A DNA stretch of 64,000 nucleotides from Branchiostoma floridae (lineage: Eukaryota; Chordata; Leptocardii; Amphioxiformes; Branchiostomatidae), in the NCBI RefSeq assembly GCF_000003815.2, contig NC_049989.1, positions 17,835,143 through 17,899,142 of the forward strand. The letters run 5' to 3'. Within the stretch, counting starts at the first letter, position 1. Every line of letters begins with the position of its first letter. Positions 36,825 to 49,900 of this stretch are shown here, piece by piece. A program made the position numbers and the translations under genes. The notes beneath the pieces were generated by a model, which was not told the DNA's origin, searched no databases, and saw only the letters and a program-made list of their open reading frames with translations.

Positions 36825-37033
36825 TTCGCGGTGGTTTAATGTTCGTGGTTTTTGGGGTGGCCGCTGTACCGCGAACTTAAAACTACTGGTACTGCGACCA
36901 TTTTTCCACGGCAGTAAGAGACTACAGTGCAAGGTGCTACCACGAACTAAAAACCACCGCACGCAAAAAGTGCTTTTTCCACTTCCAGCTACCATGAAAT
37001 TAAATCACCGTGAACTAACATGCATTTACAGTA
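36825..37033. mobile_element. MITE, TTCGCGG family
   Basis: The body matches the 5367-5572 element (ACTTTCGCGGTGGTTTAATGTTCG). The right end, GCATTTACAG, is followed by TA; the left terminal repeat is lost. Confidence 0.7.
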
Positions 37034-40000
37034 TGTCCAAAGTGCAAAAAAATCCATCAGAAAATATAGATTAGACCAACAAACTGCAACAGGTTACATA
37101 CTATTAGAATTTATGTTGTATATACTGTAACAGTTAAGGATTTCATGACAAAAACCAGCTTATGGTTTGCACAAGGTCAAAGGTCAAGGCCCATCTTGTC
37201 TAGTACATGATAAGTAGATGTCCAGACAGACTAGTGTATGACTCAGGGGCTTTAAACTGTGACATTAGGACATATTAGGACAACAACAACAACATATTGG
37301 GATTTCACAGCTTGATTCACAGTTTGATTCACAAATTGTGAGCTGGCTTATTATCATTAGAGATAAAAGTCCTTGATCACTGTCACTCCTTGCTGTGAAG
37401 GCCTGCAAGCATGATTGACAGGACAGGGAAAGGATGGATACCAAATGAAGGAGTGACCCAGTTAGAGTTTAGACAGTATTCAAACACAGACAGAATCTAA
37501 ATTCTAACACACTTGTCTTCGCACGGAAAAAAATGGCTGCCTTGTGTAATGTATGGTTATCCTGAATACAAATCTTGAGGATAGAACCTACCAGAAGGGG
37601 CCCACTAGCCAAGGGTTGGGGTTTTGTGCGCGTGAAAAATGTGCGCGTGAAAACTTGCGCGTGAAAAATCTGCGCGTGACAATATGCAAATTAGCTGATT
37701 CCCAAGGGATTCAAAAAGTTTTTGCAGTTTTAAACTTAAAAAGCTAAAACAAGATGGCACAGAATGGAATTAAGTATTGTATTGTTGCATTCTAGGGTAA
37801 AAAATCTCGATCTGATTGATTTTCAAGTGATTTTCAAATGTTAAGTTTTCACGCGCAAAAAAGTTTGAAATCTGCGCGTGAAATAATTTGCTTCAAAAAA
37901 GATGAAATGAAGCTACTAGAATGGAGAAAAACCTCAAATTGTAACATTTTACAATATAAAACCTCATACAAGTAATTTTTCCATGTATTTCTGTGAAATT
38001 AATGGGATTTTGGATTGTTCAAAATATGCAAATGAACCTATTCCCAAGGGATCTAAAAATCAGGATTTCTTCAAACAAAAAATTCTGGTTACATATGGGA
38101 AATTATATCAAAGGATCAAATTTTTCTGCCTTAGAATTCCATGCTGCAAATTTTCTGACATATTTCAGGAACTTTATTTTTTCACGCGCAAATTTTTCAC
38201 GCGCGCGCGCAAATTCTCCACGCGCAGAAAACCCGTTCCCCTAGCCAACCAACGAATTAAAACAATTAACCTTACCGTAACTTAGAAAGACAAGAAGTAA
38301 ACAAAGCTCGAAGATCGACCTATGAGTTTATACCTCTGTCAGTCTGTGCATTCTTTTAGAGTCAATCCAGTTAAATTTTCCCCTCCAGTTTACCTCCAAG
38401 CCTTCTGCTTGCACCATATCTGCTTGCTATACATGTAACGTTATCTTCACTCGAAAATGTCATAGAAATACAGTAGTAGAAATACAGTAGAATGGTATTG
38501 CCCTACATATCATGGATACGGTAGTTGTGTAATACAGGTACGCAGATTGTGTAACACAAATGTGGAGATTGCGTATCATAAATATAGGACTGTGTACAGT
38601 AACACAGACCTAAGTACGATACTCCGCGCTCATAACAAACCTTTTGTGCTGTATAACATTTCTTGTAGGTTAAACTAATATAAGTATTATGTATTAAGTA
38701 TTATGTATTAACAAGGACGTTACATCAGACCTTGGTATTAAGTACTGCTCTATGTAAACAGTTTTTTAGCTAGCCTAGTGCTTTGAACTCAAGATTGACA
38801 ATTAAATTTTAGAAAAATTAATATCCCAACACTGTCATTAAACCTTCTTGTCTCTCAAAATGTAACAAAGTCAGACTTGAAAAAGATAACATTGACCTTT
38901 GGTAACCCCTACACTGAACTTTCTACCAACATGACCATATATGGTATGTTCAGATACATGACGAAATCGCAAGGTGTGTTCTGACTCTGAGGTCATCGTT
39001 TGGTACACAAAGTTGACAGCTGACTTCTATATCCTTCTGAAGCATTTCATACATATGAAGACTTGCGCTTGTAAACTTTGCACATAGAAATAAGCAAATT
39101 ATATCATCAAGTGTTAAACAAAAAAGGAATTAAAGAAATTACTGAAATCCCAAGGCATCTTTCATACAATGCCTTTATAGGGAAGTTATCAAACAGGTGC
39201 CACATGTGGTAAGTTAAGCAGAAGTTCCAGTACTCAGGGGAATTTAAAGGGTGCAAAGAAGAAGAGGCTAATATACATGTGTATCAATAAGTTATGAGTA
39301 TGACAGCTGTTCACTAGAATCAGAACAACACAGGTGGTCTTCTGGTATGGGTTGACTTGTTGAATCTTTATTCTGGGCTGAGATCCTTATGTTAGCAACC
39401 CTCAGTCAATGTGGTGCCCTTGGGAAAGGTACAGTAACACCAAGGAGCTTTATCCTTGGTAACACCAAGTTGGCTTCAGTTAGGAATGTCTTCTTGCTTG
39501 AATGGGACATAAAGTCGTGGTCTCCGAATTTCAGAAGACACATCTGGGACACATTGAAAATAAAGTCACTCCAAAGTAGAGTAGAGTAGAGTCCTTTGGT
39601 TAATCAGGAGTCTTGCTCCAGTTGAAACCGTTCCAATTACTGAAAAAAGCCTTCCTACTTTGATCTTCCTAGAATGAATCAAAATCTTACAGTCCAGTCT
39701 TATGCAGCTCGTACCTCTCGTACACAACTGGTGTGTTGCTAACTGAATAGTTTCTATGACTTTCTACGTTTACAAAAGCTGGATATTACGAAGCAAAATA
39801 ACCAAGTACTCACGTTTATACAACTTATACCCTCCTTTAGAATCGTTAAGTTGCTGGTGCAGTTCATATTTTACTGAATCGGTGATAAAAATGTGTCTTA
39901 AAGTTTTCTTGCACAACCCCTTATATACTGTGTGGATTACGTGATCCCTATGCCGGTCATTACTCACCTATTGTGTAAACTAAACCATGTGTTGCGTGGA

Positions 40001-40520
40001 AATTAAGATGGGGTCAAGAACCTTAAAGTTGTACTTGTTTGACTCTCCAAAAGATATGTGGCTCATCAAGGTTAAGTCGAGGTTTACAAAGAATCTGGTG
40101 AAAAGTAACAGATACAAATGACAGCTAAGAAGCAAGGACATATTATGTAAGGAGTTGTGAAACCTCCTTTGTCAAGTCTCAAGACAAGTATGGAAAACCC
40201 AAGTCGCCAAGCAGATATAGTTTGAGCTAATAATTTTACAGCTACGATTTTGTAGCTGGTTAAGGGTTATGATTATTCACTTGCAAACCTTTTTGCTTAC
40301 TCATATGTTTTATGGCTGCCTTAGTAGTAAAAGTGAAATGAAGGCGTACAAGAAAGAGCCAAAACCATTTTGCATCTGCTTGAAAATGAAATCGCAATGA
40401 GGCGTATGAAGGTTTAACGTTATGTAAACGTTAAAATGGCGCAGATATATCGTTTAAGACGCCGATGTCGAACTTCAGAGTAAGACAGTATCACAGAGGA
40501 ACAGGATAACATCGTCTTAC
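37034..40520. other. Non-coding, no supported gene apart from one transposon
   Basis: It holds the GCGCGTGAAA element at 37613-38240. Otherwise it is AT-rich unique sequence with a few short direct repeats (ATTAAGTATTATGT near 38690). If the POR exon 1 proposal at 40521 is right, this is POR intron. Confidence 0.45.
37613..38240. mobile_element. Non-autonomous DNA transposon with an exact 8-bp target duplication
   Basis: 628 bp, flanked by CTAGCCAA at 37605-37612 and 38241-38248. The ends are inverted (GGGTTGGGGTTTTGTGCGCG versus GGGAACGGGTTTTCTGCGCG) and are followed by several direct GCGCGTGAAAA motifs. An 8-bp duplication is typical of hAT-type transposition. There is no transposase frame. 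Confidence 0.9.
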
Positions 40521-40660
40521 CTTTTCCTCTTGTCGAGTTTCTTCAAGAAATTGAGATTTCTTATGAAACAGCCTTGGTGAATGCTGAGGTGGTCGTGGCT
40601 GTACGCCTGCGTCTGGATGGACCTGGCCACAAGGACGTTGACCTTTGGCCCACTAATCAC
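40521..40660 (-). other. Candidate 5' untranslated exon of POR
   Basis: A minus-strand segment ends AGAGGAAAAG, then the donor GTAAGACG at 40520. It is open in one frame but has no in-frame ATG, which suits an untranslated first exon. The next minus-strand acceptor that needs a partner is the one at 33824, before the POR start. The link is inference from position and signals. Confidence 0.3.
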
Positions 40661-40963
40661 ACGAAGCTTTTAGGGGAGATAAGTTTTTTTGAAAGTTTTT
40701 ATTCCATGTATTAAACAAAAAACAAGACAGAATAATTAGTTTTATATATAAATACAAATATTATAAAATGAAATGTTTTATAATCTTGTTATTTGGTACA
40801 GTTTCTTTTGTTTTGTATAAAGACGTGTTGAGAAAGAAATCAAAACACGCCTGGCCTTTTTTTCTAGTGAACTCGTCCAGTTAATCTCTTACCACGCGAG
40901 ATTTCAAACTGACGAGAAATCGCGAGATTCCTGCCCAACGACGAGAGACCGGGAGTGACAAAG
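40661..40963. promoter_or_regulatory. Likely CCT6 promoter, possibly bidirectional with POR
   Basis: About 300 bp between the CCT6 start codon and the proposed POR 5' exon. Near the CCT6 start there are two CGCGAGA motifs (40897-40903 and 40921-40927), resembling half of the TCTCGCGAGA element found in TATA-less housekeeping promoters. No TATA box is evident. Confidence 0.35.
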
Positions 40964-43900
40964 ATGGCTGCGATCAAGGCTCTGAACCCGAAGGCTGAAG
41001 TTGCCAGGGCCTCACAGGCCTTGGCCGTCAATATCTCCGCAGCTAGAGGACTCCAAGACGTTCTCAAGTCCAACCTTGGGCCGAAGGGCACCATGAAGAT
41101 GTGAGTTGTGGCTTCCACGGGGACGATTTTTACCGTTTTGTGGGGTGACAGGAGGGTGGGCAAGGGAAGCACGTGCAAAGATCTAGAACATTCTGCAGCC
41201 GGCAAAATGTATTTGCACTCCGCATAGGCTATTTTGTAGACTTACTTTGCGATACAAACGTAACCTTAACATTTCTTAAGCTCTTTTACGGTAAAATTAG
41301 TCCTCTACTTTTTCCTGTGACGATTCTGTAGTTGTTACAGTTAATGCAATTAAGAGAGAAGGCTACAGCAAAAGATATCTCGAATAATTATATGAGAGGC
41401 ATTTTTCTATGAGAGATTCTCAAAATTTTATATTGTTGAAAATTTGTATCCTCTTATCTCTCAATATCTGTAATCATACCTTTGAAAGTAGATAAGATAG
41501 ATGAGGGTACAAATAAGATACAAATCTCCAGGGAGATGTGTTAGTTGTGTGGTATCAGATGCAGAAACCCAGAACAGAAACAATGGAAATTCAATCCTTC
41601 CATGATATTTGATACTGTAAATTCATTAGTGTCCCAATTTTGAAAACCAAGAAAGTGCGTTTTAAAATCATTGTACTGTAAATGGAGAAAGTAGAATGTT
41701 TGCAGTAGCGCAATAGTCACAAAATGTATTACAATGGAAACGAAGCGAAGCCGTCACTGCGAAAACTGCAAACATACAACGAACCGCTGCAAAAATTTGA
41801 AGAATTACAGTAATGCAGTGGAAGATAGCACTTCTTTGCAGTGGACTTAGCACAGAGGATATTAACTAATTAAGTCATCACCACATATATTTCAGGATTT
41901 ATAGTAATGTTCCATCTTTTCTGTGCCTGTCCAGGTTGGTGTCAGGAGCGGGTGATATCAAGCTTACCAAAGATGGCAATGTACTGCTGCATGAAATGGT
42001 AAGAACAAACTCAAGTTCTTTCCTTTAGTACAAAATCCATCTTCATTCACTTGTTCGTTTTTCTGCATTGTGAGAATTGTCCTGTTTTCATTTCTACTTG
42101 TGTGGTGTTGAATGATCGAGTGGCCATGTTACTTGTAAGTTGTAGCAAACATGAGATTGGCATTCCTGGCTAGACGTTCTGTCCTTGGTAAAGCCTAATG
42201 GGACTTTACACGACTTTCCTCCCTGCATCCAGGTGTAAAAATGGGTACCAGACTTTGATTGCAGAGGTAAAAGGCGGTAGAAGGAAGTAGGAGGCAGATG
42301 GGCTCTGCCTTCAAATACTGTCACTGACATGTGCTAGACACAGTAGATAACAACCCACTGGCCCTTGGCCTAAAAACAAGAAGAAAAGGCTATTGCAGCT
42401 CCTTTACCTATGTCCCTTCTTTTTCTTATATAATAGCAAATCCAGCACCCGACGGCATCCCTGATCGCGAGAGTTGCGACGGCTCAGGATGACATCACGG
42501 GTGACGGGACCACCTCCACAGTCCTGATCATAGGGGAGCTGCTCAAGCAGGCCGACCTCTACATCTCTGAGGTACTGTAAATGCATTAAACTTCATTGGG
42601 ATTTAATTTCATGGCAGGGAGAAAATGGAGCAAAGGGGTGGGTGGGCAGAAAACAGAATTAGCATTTCCACAGTTGTTTTATGTTTGCTGTAGAGGTTTT
42701 CATTTCAGGTTTTCATAATTCCACAAGTGCATGTGTATCCCAATGTACTATTCTTGCCTTGATGTACTGTCGGCTTAAATGTCATATGTGTAGTTTTCAG
42801 ATCTGATCTAATATTTGTGTTCTTTTACAGGGTCTACATCCTAGACTCGTGGTGGAAGGGTTTGAGTTGTCAAAGACAAAGGCCTTGGAGGTGAGTAGTG
42901 TTTATATAGTCCTGTACAGTGTTTCCGCCAGAGGGGCGTCCACCCGTCCATTGACGGTCTCATTTCGTTTTTGACGGCTTGAACGCAAACAGAGGCCGTC
43001 CTCATGAAAAAAATGCGACCCACATTTTGCCGAGAAATCTGTACAAAGTCGATAAATGTAAACCGCAGTTTTGTGTTTTGTATTGAAGCTAGAGGCTTAG
43101 GGGACGCCGTCCACAGTCAGAAAGCCGCTTACTGTTTATTTTGCTATTGTTATGATTGTTGACAATGTGTGTCGGCGCCCTTTCACATACGATTATCTCA
43201 TTAAAACCCGTTTTTCAAGGTCTCAGTTATGCGAATTTTCCCTGCCACATATTCGAAAACTTGGCGGTAGGTCGATCTCGCTATTACACTACAAACTAAT
43301 AGTTGTTATTGGGAGAAATAACTAATAAGAAAACACACTAACTTTGTCTAGATATTAACAACTTTAGTCTCTGTTTTCATCATCAGTCATCGTATAAATA
43401 AAACAAAACAAAACACGATGATCAGAAACATGTGCCCACCGGGACTTGGCACAGGAAATCCCCGACCTCTTTCAAGTTCGTTATCGGCAACACAGCGGAA
43501 AAATAAAGTGTTCACATAAGAGGTGATGGACGTAAAAAATATCAAGTATAACTTTGGTTCCTTTTTATATGAGTTTTGAGCCCGCAAAATCTCCGAAAAC
43601 GGCAGAAATTTTCGGGATAAATACGCATCAAAAATGGCGGTCAGTAGCTGTTGTGTACCCTAGCCAATCACAGCGCTACTTTCCCGTGACGTCGCTAGCT
43701 TTCCCAGATCTCGCGAGAAGTCACCACGTGAGATTGCGGGATTTCGGCCGCCATTACGCTCACTGTCGCCGATAGGATGTTTTTCGTCATTTCTGAACGC
43801 AAATTTCTCGATCTATGGAAGGTTTTAGATGATTTATAAGTATACTACAACATAAAAGAGAATATATACAAATGCTATTTCTTTTTTGAAAGTCCAAGAA

Positions 43901-46900
43901 CCGTTTCTAGAACTTTTTAAAAGTCGTAGTACCCGTTCGGTGCGGCATACCGGTACGCGGCACAGATCATAACACTTCGGCACTAACTTAATCGGAAGTT
44001 AGTTGTTTTGTTTTTTCTTGCGACAGTTAACAATTAACTTTAATTTTCGCGATTTTACAATTAAATTCAATTTCGCGGTTTTACAATTAAATTTAATGTT
44101 CGCGGTTTTGCGATTAAATTTAATTTTCGCGGTTTTCGCGCCCCAAGGTGGACGGCCTCCCAGCTGAGGTCTGGCGGAAACACTGGTCCTGTACCAATTT
44201 TGCTAGACTGAATTTTATGTCTGATAGTTTCATTTTCAGAAATTATCCTGACACTAGTGCCACCAATGTTAAGAAGAAAATCAGAGGTTGCTATCCTCAC
44301 ATACATGCCTTTCCCACCTTGTCAACAAAGTAGAATGCATATGGTATAGAATTTTAAAGTTTGGGATATTTATATCAGAAACATTGTAATCCATTGAAAC
44401 TGACTTAAATTTGGTGTTGGTTCCCTTGGCCGAACATCTTGCCAAATTAAAGATCCTAAAAAGTAAAATTCTAAAACATAAAATGCGACCTTCTGTTTCA
44501 TTGATGAAGGTTCAGGTAAACCAGGTCAATATCTAAAGACAATTCAATCTCTACAACTGGATAGTATATAGAGATAAAGGGATATTTTGGGTGATATCCA
44601 TCACTCTTCTTCAGCGTCACTAGAATGAAGCGAACTCTTAAGTTTCTGAAGGTTACATATCCTGGTAAACAATATCTAAAGACAGTTCAATCTCTACCAC
44701 TGGAAATGATTCAGAAATAGTTTCAGGAGTTCATCCGGAAATTTAGAGGGATAAGGCCCTATAGTTTTCATTGCCAGTGTTGGATATAAAGTGTTAGCAT
44801 TTTTCTATAACTTCTGAATGTTTTAAAAGAATCCCACCTCACTTCTTCAGCATCACTAGAATAAAGCAAACCCTGTGTTGTTGTAGGTGTTGGAGCAGGT
44901 TAAGATTCATATATCACTTCCGTAGGTTTTGAATGACACCCATCACTTTCTTCAGCATCACCAGAATAAAGCAAACCTTGTATTGTTGTAGGTGTTGGAG
45001 CAGGTGAAGGTACAGCAGGAGATGAACAGGGAGATTCTCATTAATGTGTGTTGTTGTAGGTATTGGAGCAGGTGAAGGTACAGCAGGAGATGAACAGGGA
45101 GATTCTCATTAATGTGTGTCGTTGTAGGTATTGGAGCAGGTGAAGGTACAGCAGGAGATGAACAGGGAGATTCTCATTAATGTGTGTTGTTGTAGGTATT
45201 GGAGCAGGTGAAGGTACAGCAGGAGATGAACAGGGAGATTCTCATTAATGTGTGTTGTTGTAGGTATTGGAGCAGGTGAAGGTACAGCAGGAGATGAACA
45301 GGGAGATTCTCATTAATGTGTGTTGTTGTAGGTGTTGGAGCAGGTGAAGGTACAGCAGGAGATGAACAGGGAGATTCTCATTAATGTGGCCAGAACTTCC
45401 CTCAGGACCAAGGTACACGAGGACCTGGCCGATCACCTGACCGAGGTATGACAACAGTCTGTTTTCTGGACCAAAAAGAACATGATTTGAATATTGGAGA
45501 ACAGCATGTATAAAGGTGGTATCTCACTGCATTTCGGGCACCAAAAGTAACATCTCAGTGCCGCAGTGAATGAATGCTGCAGTGCCGCACCCGTACCCCA
45601 AGTGCAACAAAAACATTATGCAATGTTATTGTTGTGTAAAAAGAGTGTCTTTATCTTGCATTTGGGTTTTATACATGAACAAGGTCGTATTTTTCACAAG
45701 CCTATTCCAATGCATGTGTTGAATAATTTATGTATTGAATACAAATTTTGCATATGCTATGTTCACAATGGAAAATTGTTTTTATGATTTTATGTCTGTA
45801 ATTATTCTCTACCAATAGTACTATAATATAATATTGTGCACTGTGACAGCCAGAAATTGATTTTTGACAACAACTTATTAAAAAAAGTTGTGGGTTGCAC
45901 ACAAAAAGTTGGCTGCACATAATCATAAAATAAAGTTAAATTTTTGCAAAATATAAATAAAAACCTAGCTCTCTTTAAAGCTTGGATTTTAAATTCTATA
46001 CTGAATTTTAAGTTATGCAGTGCCACAAAGGTGTTATCTTATTTTCTGGCACTGAAATGTCAAGAATATGCTGTATACTAGTGTGTATATTAGTACCTTT
46101 AGACATATAACCCTATGTGGCTAAAGTACACAAAAATCTAGGTGCACCAGTGCATTCACAGTCAAAAATTAGGTACACAGCTCCAATTATGGTTGCACAA
46201 TTTTCGCAGCGAGGACTAGTAAAGGTGACACCACCTGTTCCCTTGCTCCTTCCACTTGAGTGGTGAATTTTGTTATACAAATAAAGTATGTCGAGCCCTT
46301 CTTGCAGTCATATTTATTATCTTTTATTCCATTTTGAAATATAGTGCATAGTAGATGCTGTCCTTGCCATCAGAAAGGAGGGTGAGCCCCTGGACCTGCA
46401 CATGGTGGAGATTATGGAGATGCAGCACAAGACTGACTCTGACACACAGTGAGTTCTCACGATGTCCAATGTATTACTACTGAATTGTTTCACCTGCAAA
46501 TTTAAATCACGATGAAAACCCCATTTTTGTTCCTTCCCGAAAAACAAAATGTGTTTTCAACATGTTTAAATTTCCTAGAAGGACTTTGCAAACTTGCCTT
46601 GTAAGAGTCTGAAAGTCCTTGGGCATTCATAAATTGGTCCTTCAGTTTCTGATTTCTTAAGATATAGAAGTATACTAGTCCATGTAACACAAACTCTGCT
46701 GTCTAGAGCTGTAAACTGGCCCTACAGAGCCAGGCTGCTATAAGTGAGATTTGATCAGGCTATGTAATATAAACAGCGCACAATAGACCAATCTCATAGC
46801 CTTGCTGATTGCAAAGTAAGAACATAAAAATGCAAGTTTGGGGCAGACAAGCACCCAGTCTCTCATTGGTCAAACTGCAGATTTCTGTGTTATCATTGGT

Positions 46901-49900
46901 TGAACTGATAAATGTGATGGACAGTCAGAATTGGTGTTTTTGTTATGGAGAGCTAAAACATTTGCCCATGCTGTTAGGTTGGTGCGAGGCCTTGTGATGG
47001 ACCACGGTGGCCGCCATCCAGACATGCCCAAGAGGGTGGAGGATGCCTACATCTTCACATGCAACGTTTCCATGGAGTATGAGAAAACGTAAGTCCAACC
47101 TATCAGGTAGGCTACGGCCAAGGTGTGTTGATACACCTGATCCCTTCATCTTGGAATTAAGCAAAGTGCAGTCGGGTCAGTTCTTGGATGGGATAAGAGA
47201 CCACAAAGGAAGACTGGATGCTGTAGCTTGGTCATACCAAAGACTCTTAAAAATGGAACATACATGTACTTCTCTCTCTGCTAAGAGGGAGAGTATGGAA
47301 CCAAAAACACAGTGGACTAGCCCGCTGCTGTAGTGCATGCACCTATGTGTGGCCCAAGGCTTAGAAGTTGAGATGGTCACCGGACCCGATGCATCTTCTG
47401 ATCAGGGAGGTAAACCCTCTCGTTCTGATTTATGGGCAACTTCAGTTTAAACATGTCAGATGTTGCTTTAGGCATTATGATTACCAGTCAGTAAGAATAG
47501 CTTTTTCTGCTACATTTTCTGGTTCTGAAACTTGCCAATTCACCCATAATATATTACAAATAAATCAATGGATGTAAATGTTTTTTTCCTTTAGCGAAGT
47601 GAATTCCGGGTTCTTCTACAAGAGCGCAGCGGAGCGCGAGAAGCTGGTGCTGGCCGAGCGGAAGTACGTCCTGGAGAGAGTGCAGAAGGTCATCGACCTG
47701 AAGAAGAAGGTCTGCGAGGGAAACAAGAAAGGCTTCGTGGTCGTCAACCAGAAGGTAGGAAGGCTTGTATTTCTGTTCACATGCCTTATAGTTAAGATTT
47801 TGTGAAATTTTGGTCCTTTCCAGCAAGCAAATTTCCATCCTGGTATGGAGGGGTGGGTCCTGGATACAGCCCTTTCTAAATCAGGGCTGAAAATACTTTT
47901 TTCTGCATACCTGCTCAGGTGCAGCTCATTACATGCACCGGACAAATGTTACCTGCACCACTCTGAATTTAGGAAGTATGGATCATACTAAAATTGTTGA
48001 GGAACCATTGCTATTTTTTTCTTTTATATTTTATAGGTGGTAACAGCCAATGCAGCTAAGAACAGTCCACATACACCTACATTGTATGGAATTTATGTAT
48101 AAAACCCAGTACATGGACCAGTGCAGGTAAGGTGCAGGTAGACACCAGAAATACCTGCACAGCTCCAATTTTACCTGCACTAGCCTACATATGCAGGTGG
48201 TATTTTGAGCCCTGTAAATGAAACTGACTTTTGTACTTGCAGGGTATCGACCCGTTCTCCCTGGACATGCTGGCTAAGGAAGGCATCATGGCGCTCAGGA
48301 GGGCCAAGCGAAGGAACATGGAGCGCCTGTTGCTCGCCTGCGGAGGGATGGCCATGAACGATGTCAACGACCTCACGCCGGACTGTCTCGGGGAGGCAGG
48401 GCTCGTCTACGAACATGTGCTGGTAAGGGGTCAAAGTTGAAAGGTTGTGATGTATAAGTCCACATCATGAAACATGTCTAAATACACTCAGTACATGAAC
48501 AAGTGCAGGTAGATATCTGGAACACCTGCACAGTTTTAATTTTACCTGCATTAACCTGCATGTGCTGGTTGTATTCTGAACCCTGGGATTGTTTCAATCA
48601 TGATTTTTCTCCTATTTCACACTTAAGTTAATAAGAAAATGAACAAATTCAGATTCACATCGATGAAGGTTAGACATCCAGGTAATAAGATACGCCTAAA
48701 AGCAGTTACACACACGGACTTGGTGCGCTAGTTGCTTTGATTTGTTGTTTGTTTGTTTACATCTGTATTTGTTTTGCAGGGCGAGGCTAAGTACACATTT
48801 GTGGAGGAGTGCAAGAACCCGAGGTCAGTGACCCTGCTGGTGAAGGGGCCCAACAAGCACACCCTGAACCAGATCAAGGACGCCATCCACGACGGGCTCA
48901 GGGCAGTCAAGAACGCCATCGAGGATGGTACGCAAGTTATTGTTGTGTCCTTTAGGTTATTTTTCCCATTGACACAAGTATTAAGATGTCTTGAGTGGTC
49001 TTCTTTGTCAAGTTTGACTGCATCACTATCCGTGATGGGCTCAAGAACGCCATTGAGGATGGTACGCAAGTTATTGTGTTAAAAGTGTGTTCCAGTGCAA
49101 GTGGCCACCTGTGTAGAAAAGACACATAAATGATGTGACCTCTTTTTTGGTGTTTCTTACTTCTGGACGTTTCGAGTGACATCCATCACTTTTCTTCAGT
49201 CACTGTAAGAATTATTTGATGCAAGTACAGCTAACTAGGAGTTGCAGGGATTGAAATGTATTTGTATATTGTTTACCTTGATGGCTAACCTTCAAAAAGA
49301 TAAGAGGGATGTTGTTTTCCTATGGCAGGTTGTGTGGTACCAGGAGCTGGAGCTTTTGAAGTTGCGTGCCATTCCGCGCTGTCAGAGTACGCCAAGACCG
49401 TGAAGGGTCGTGCCAGGCTTGGGGTCCAGGCGTTCGCTGATGCTATGCTTGTGATTCCAAAGGTGGGTCACTCTTCTTATCTATCAAAATGCTGTTTGGT
49501 TCTTTCTTTTATTCTAAGTAAAGATAATCCTACATCATGGGTTTTTCTCAAAAAGTGAAAAGGGGCGTGTCCCCCTAATACTTTACCCACCTACCTCTTA
49601 CCATTGCATCAAGTTCAAATAATCCAGGGATGCTCTTCGACGCCATGTGTGATCACAGTGGCACAGTCTTTAACTGTGACCAGTCGGACAGTAATCTTGC
49701 ACCTCACCTTAGAATGCCCCATTTTAATCTATGAATCTCCACAAGTACATACTGTGTTAGGGTGAATACCCTTTCATACAACACACTTCTAGGTGGCTCA
49801 GTTCAATTTCTCATTGTTCAATTTAACAAAATAAATGTGTGCACAGATGTTTACCATTAGGTCATGTTTTATGTGTTTTGATCACTCTTTGTTGTGCAGG

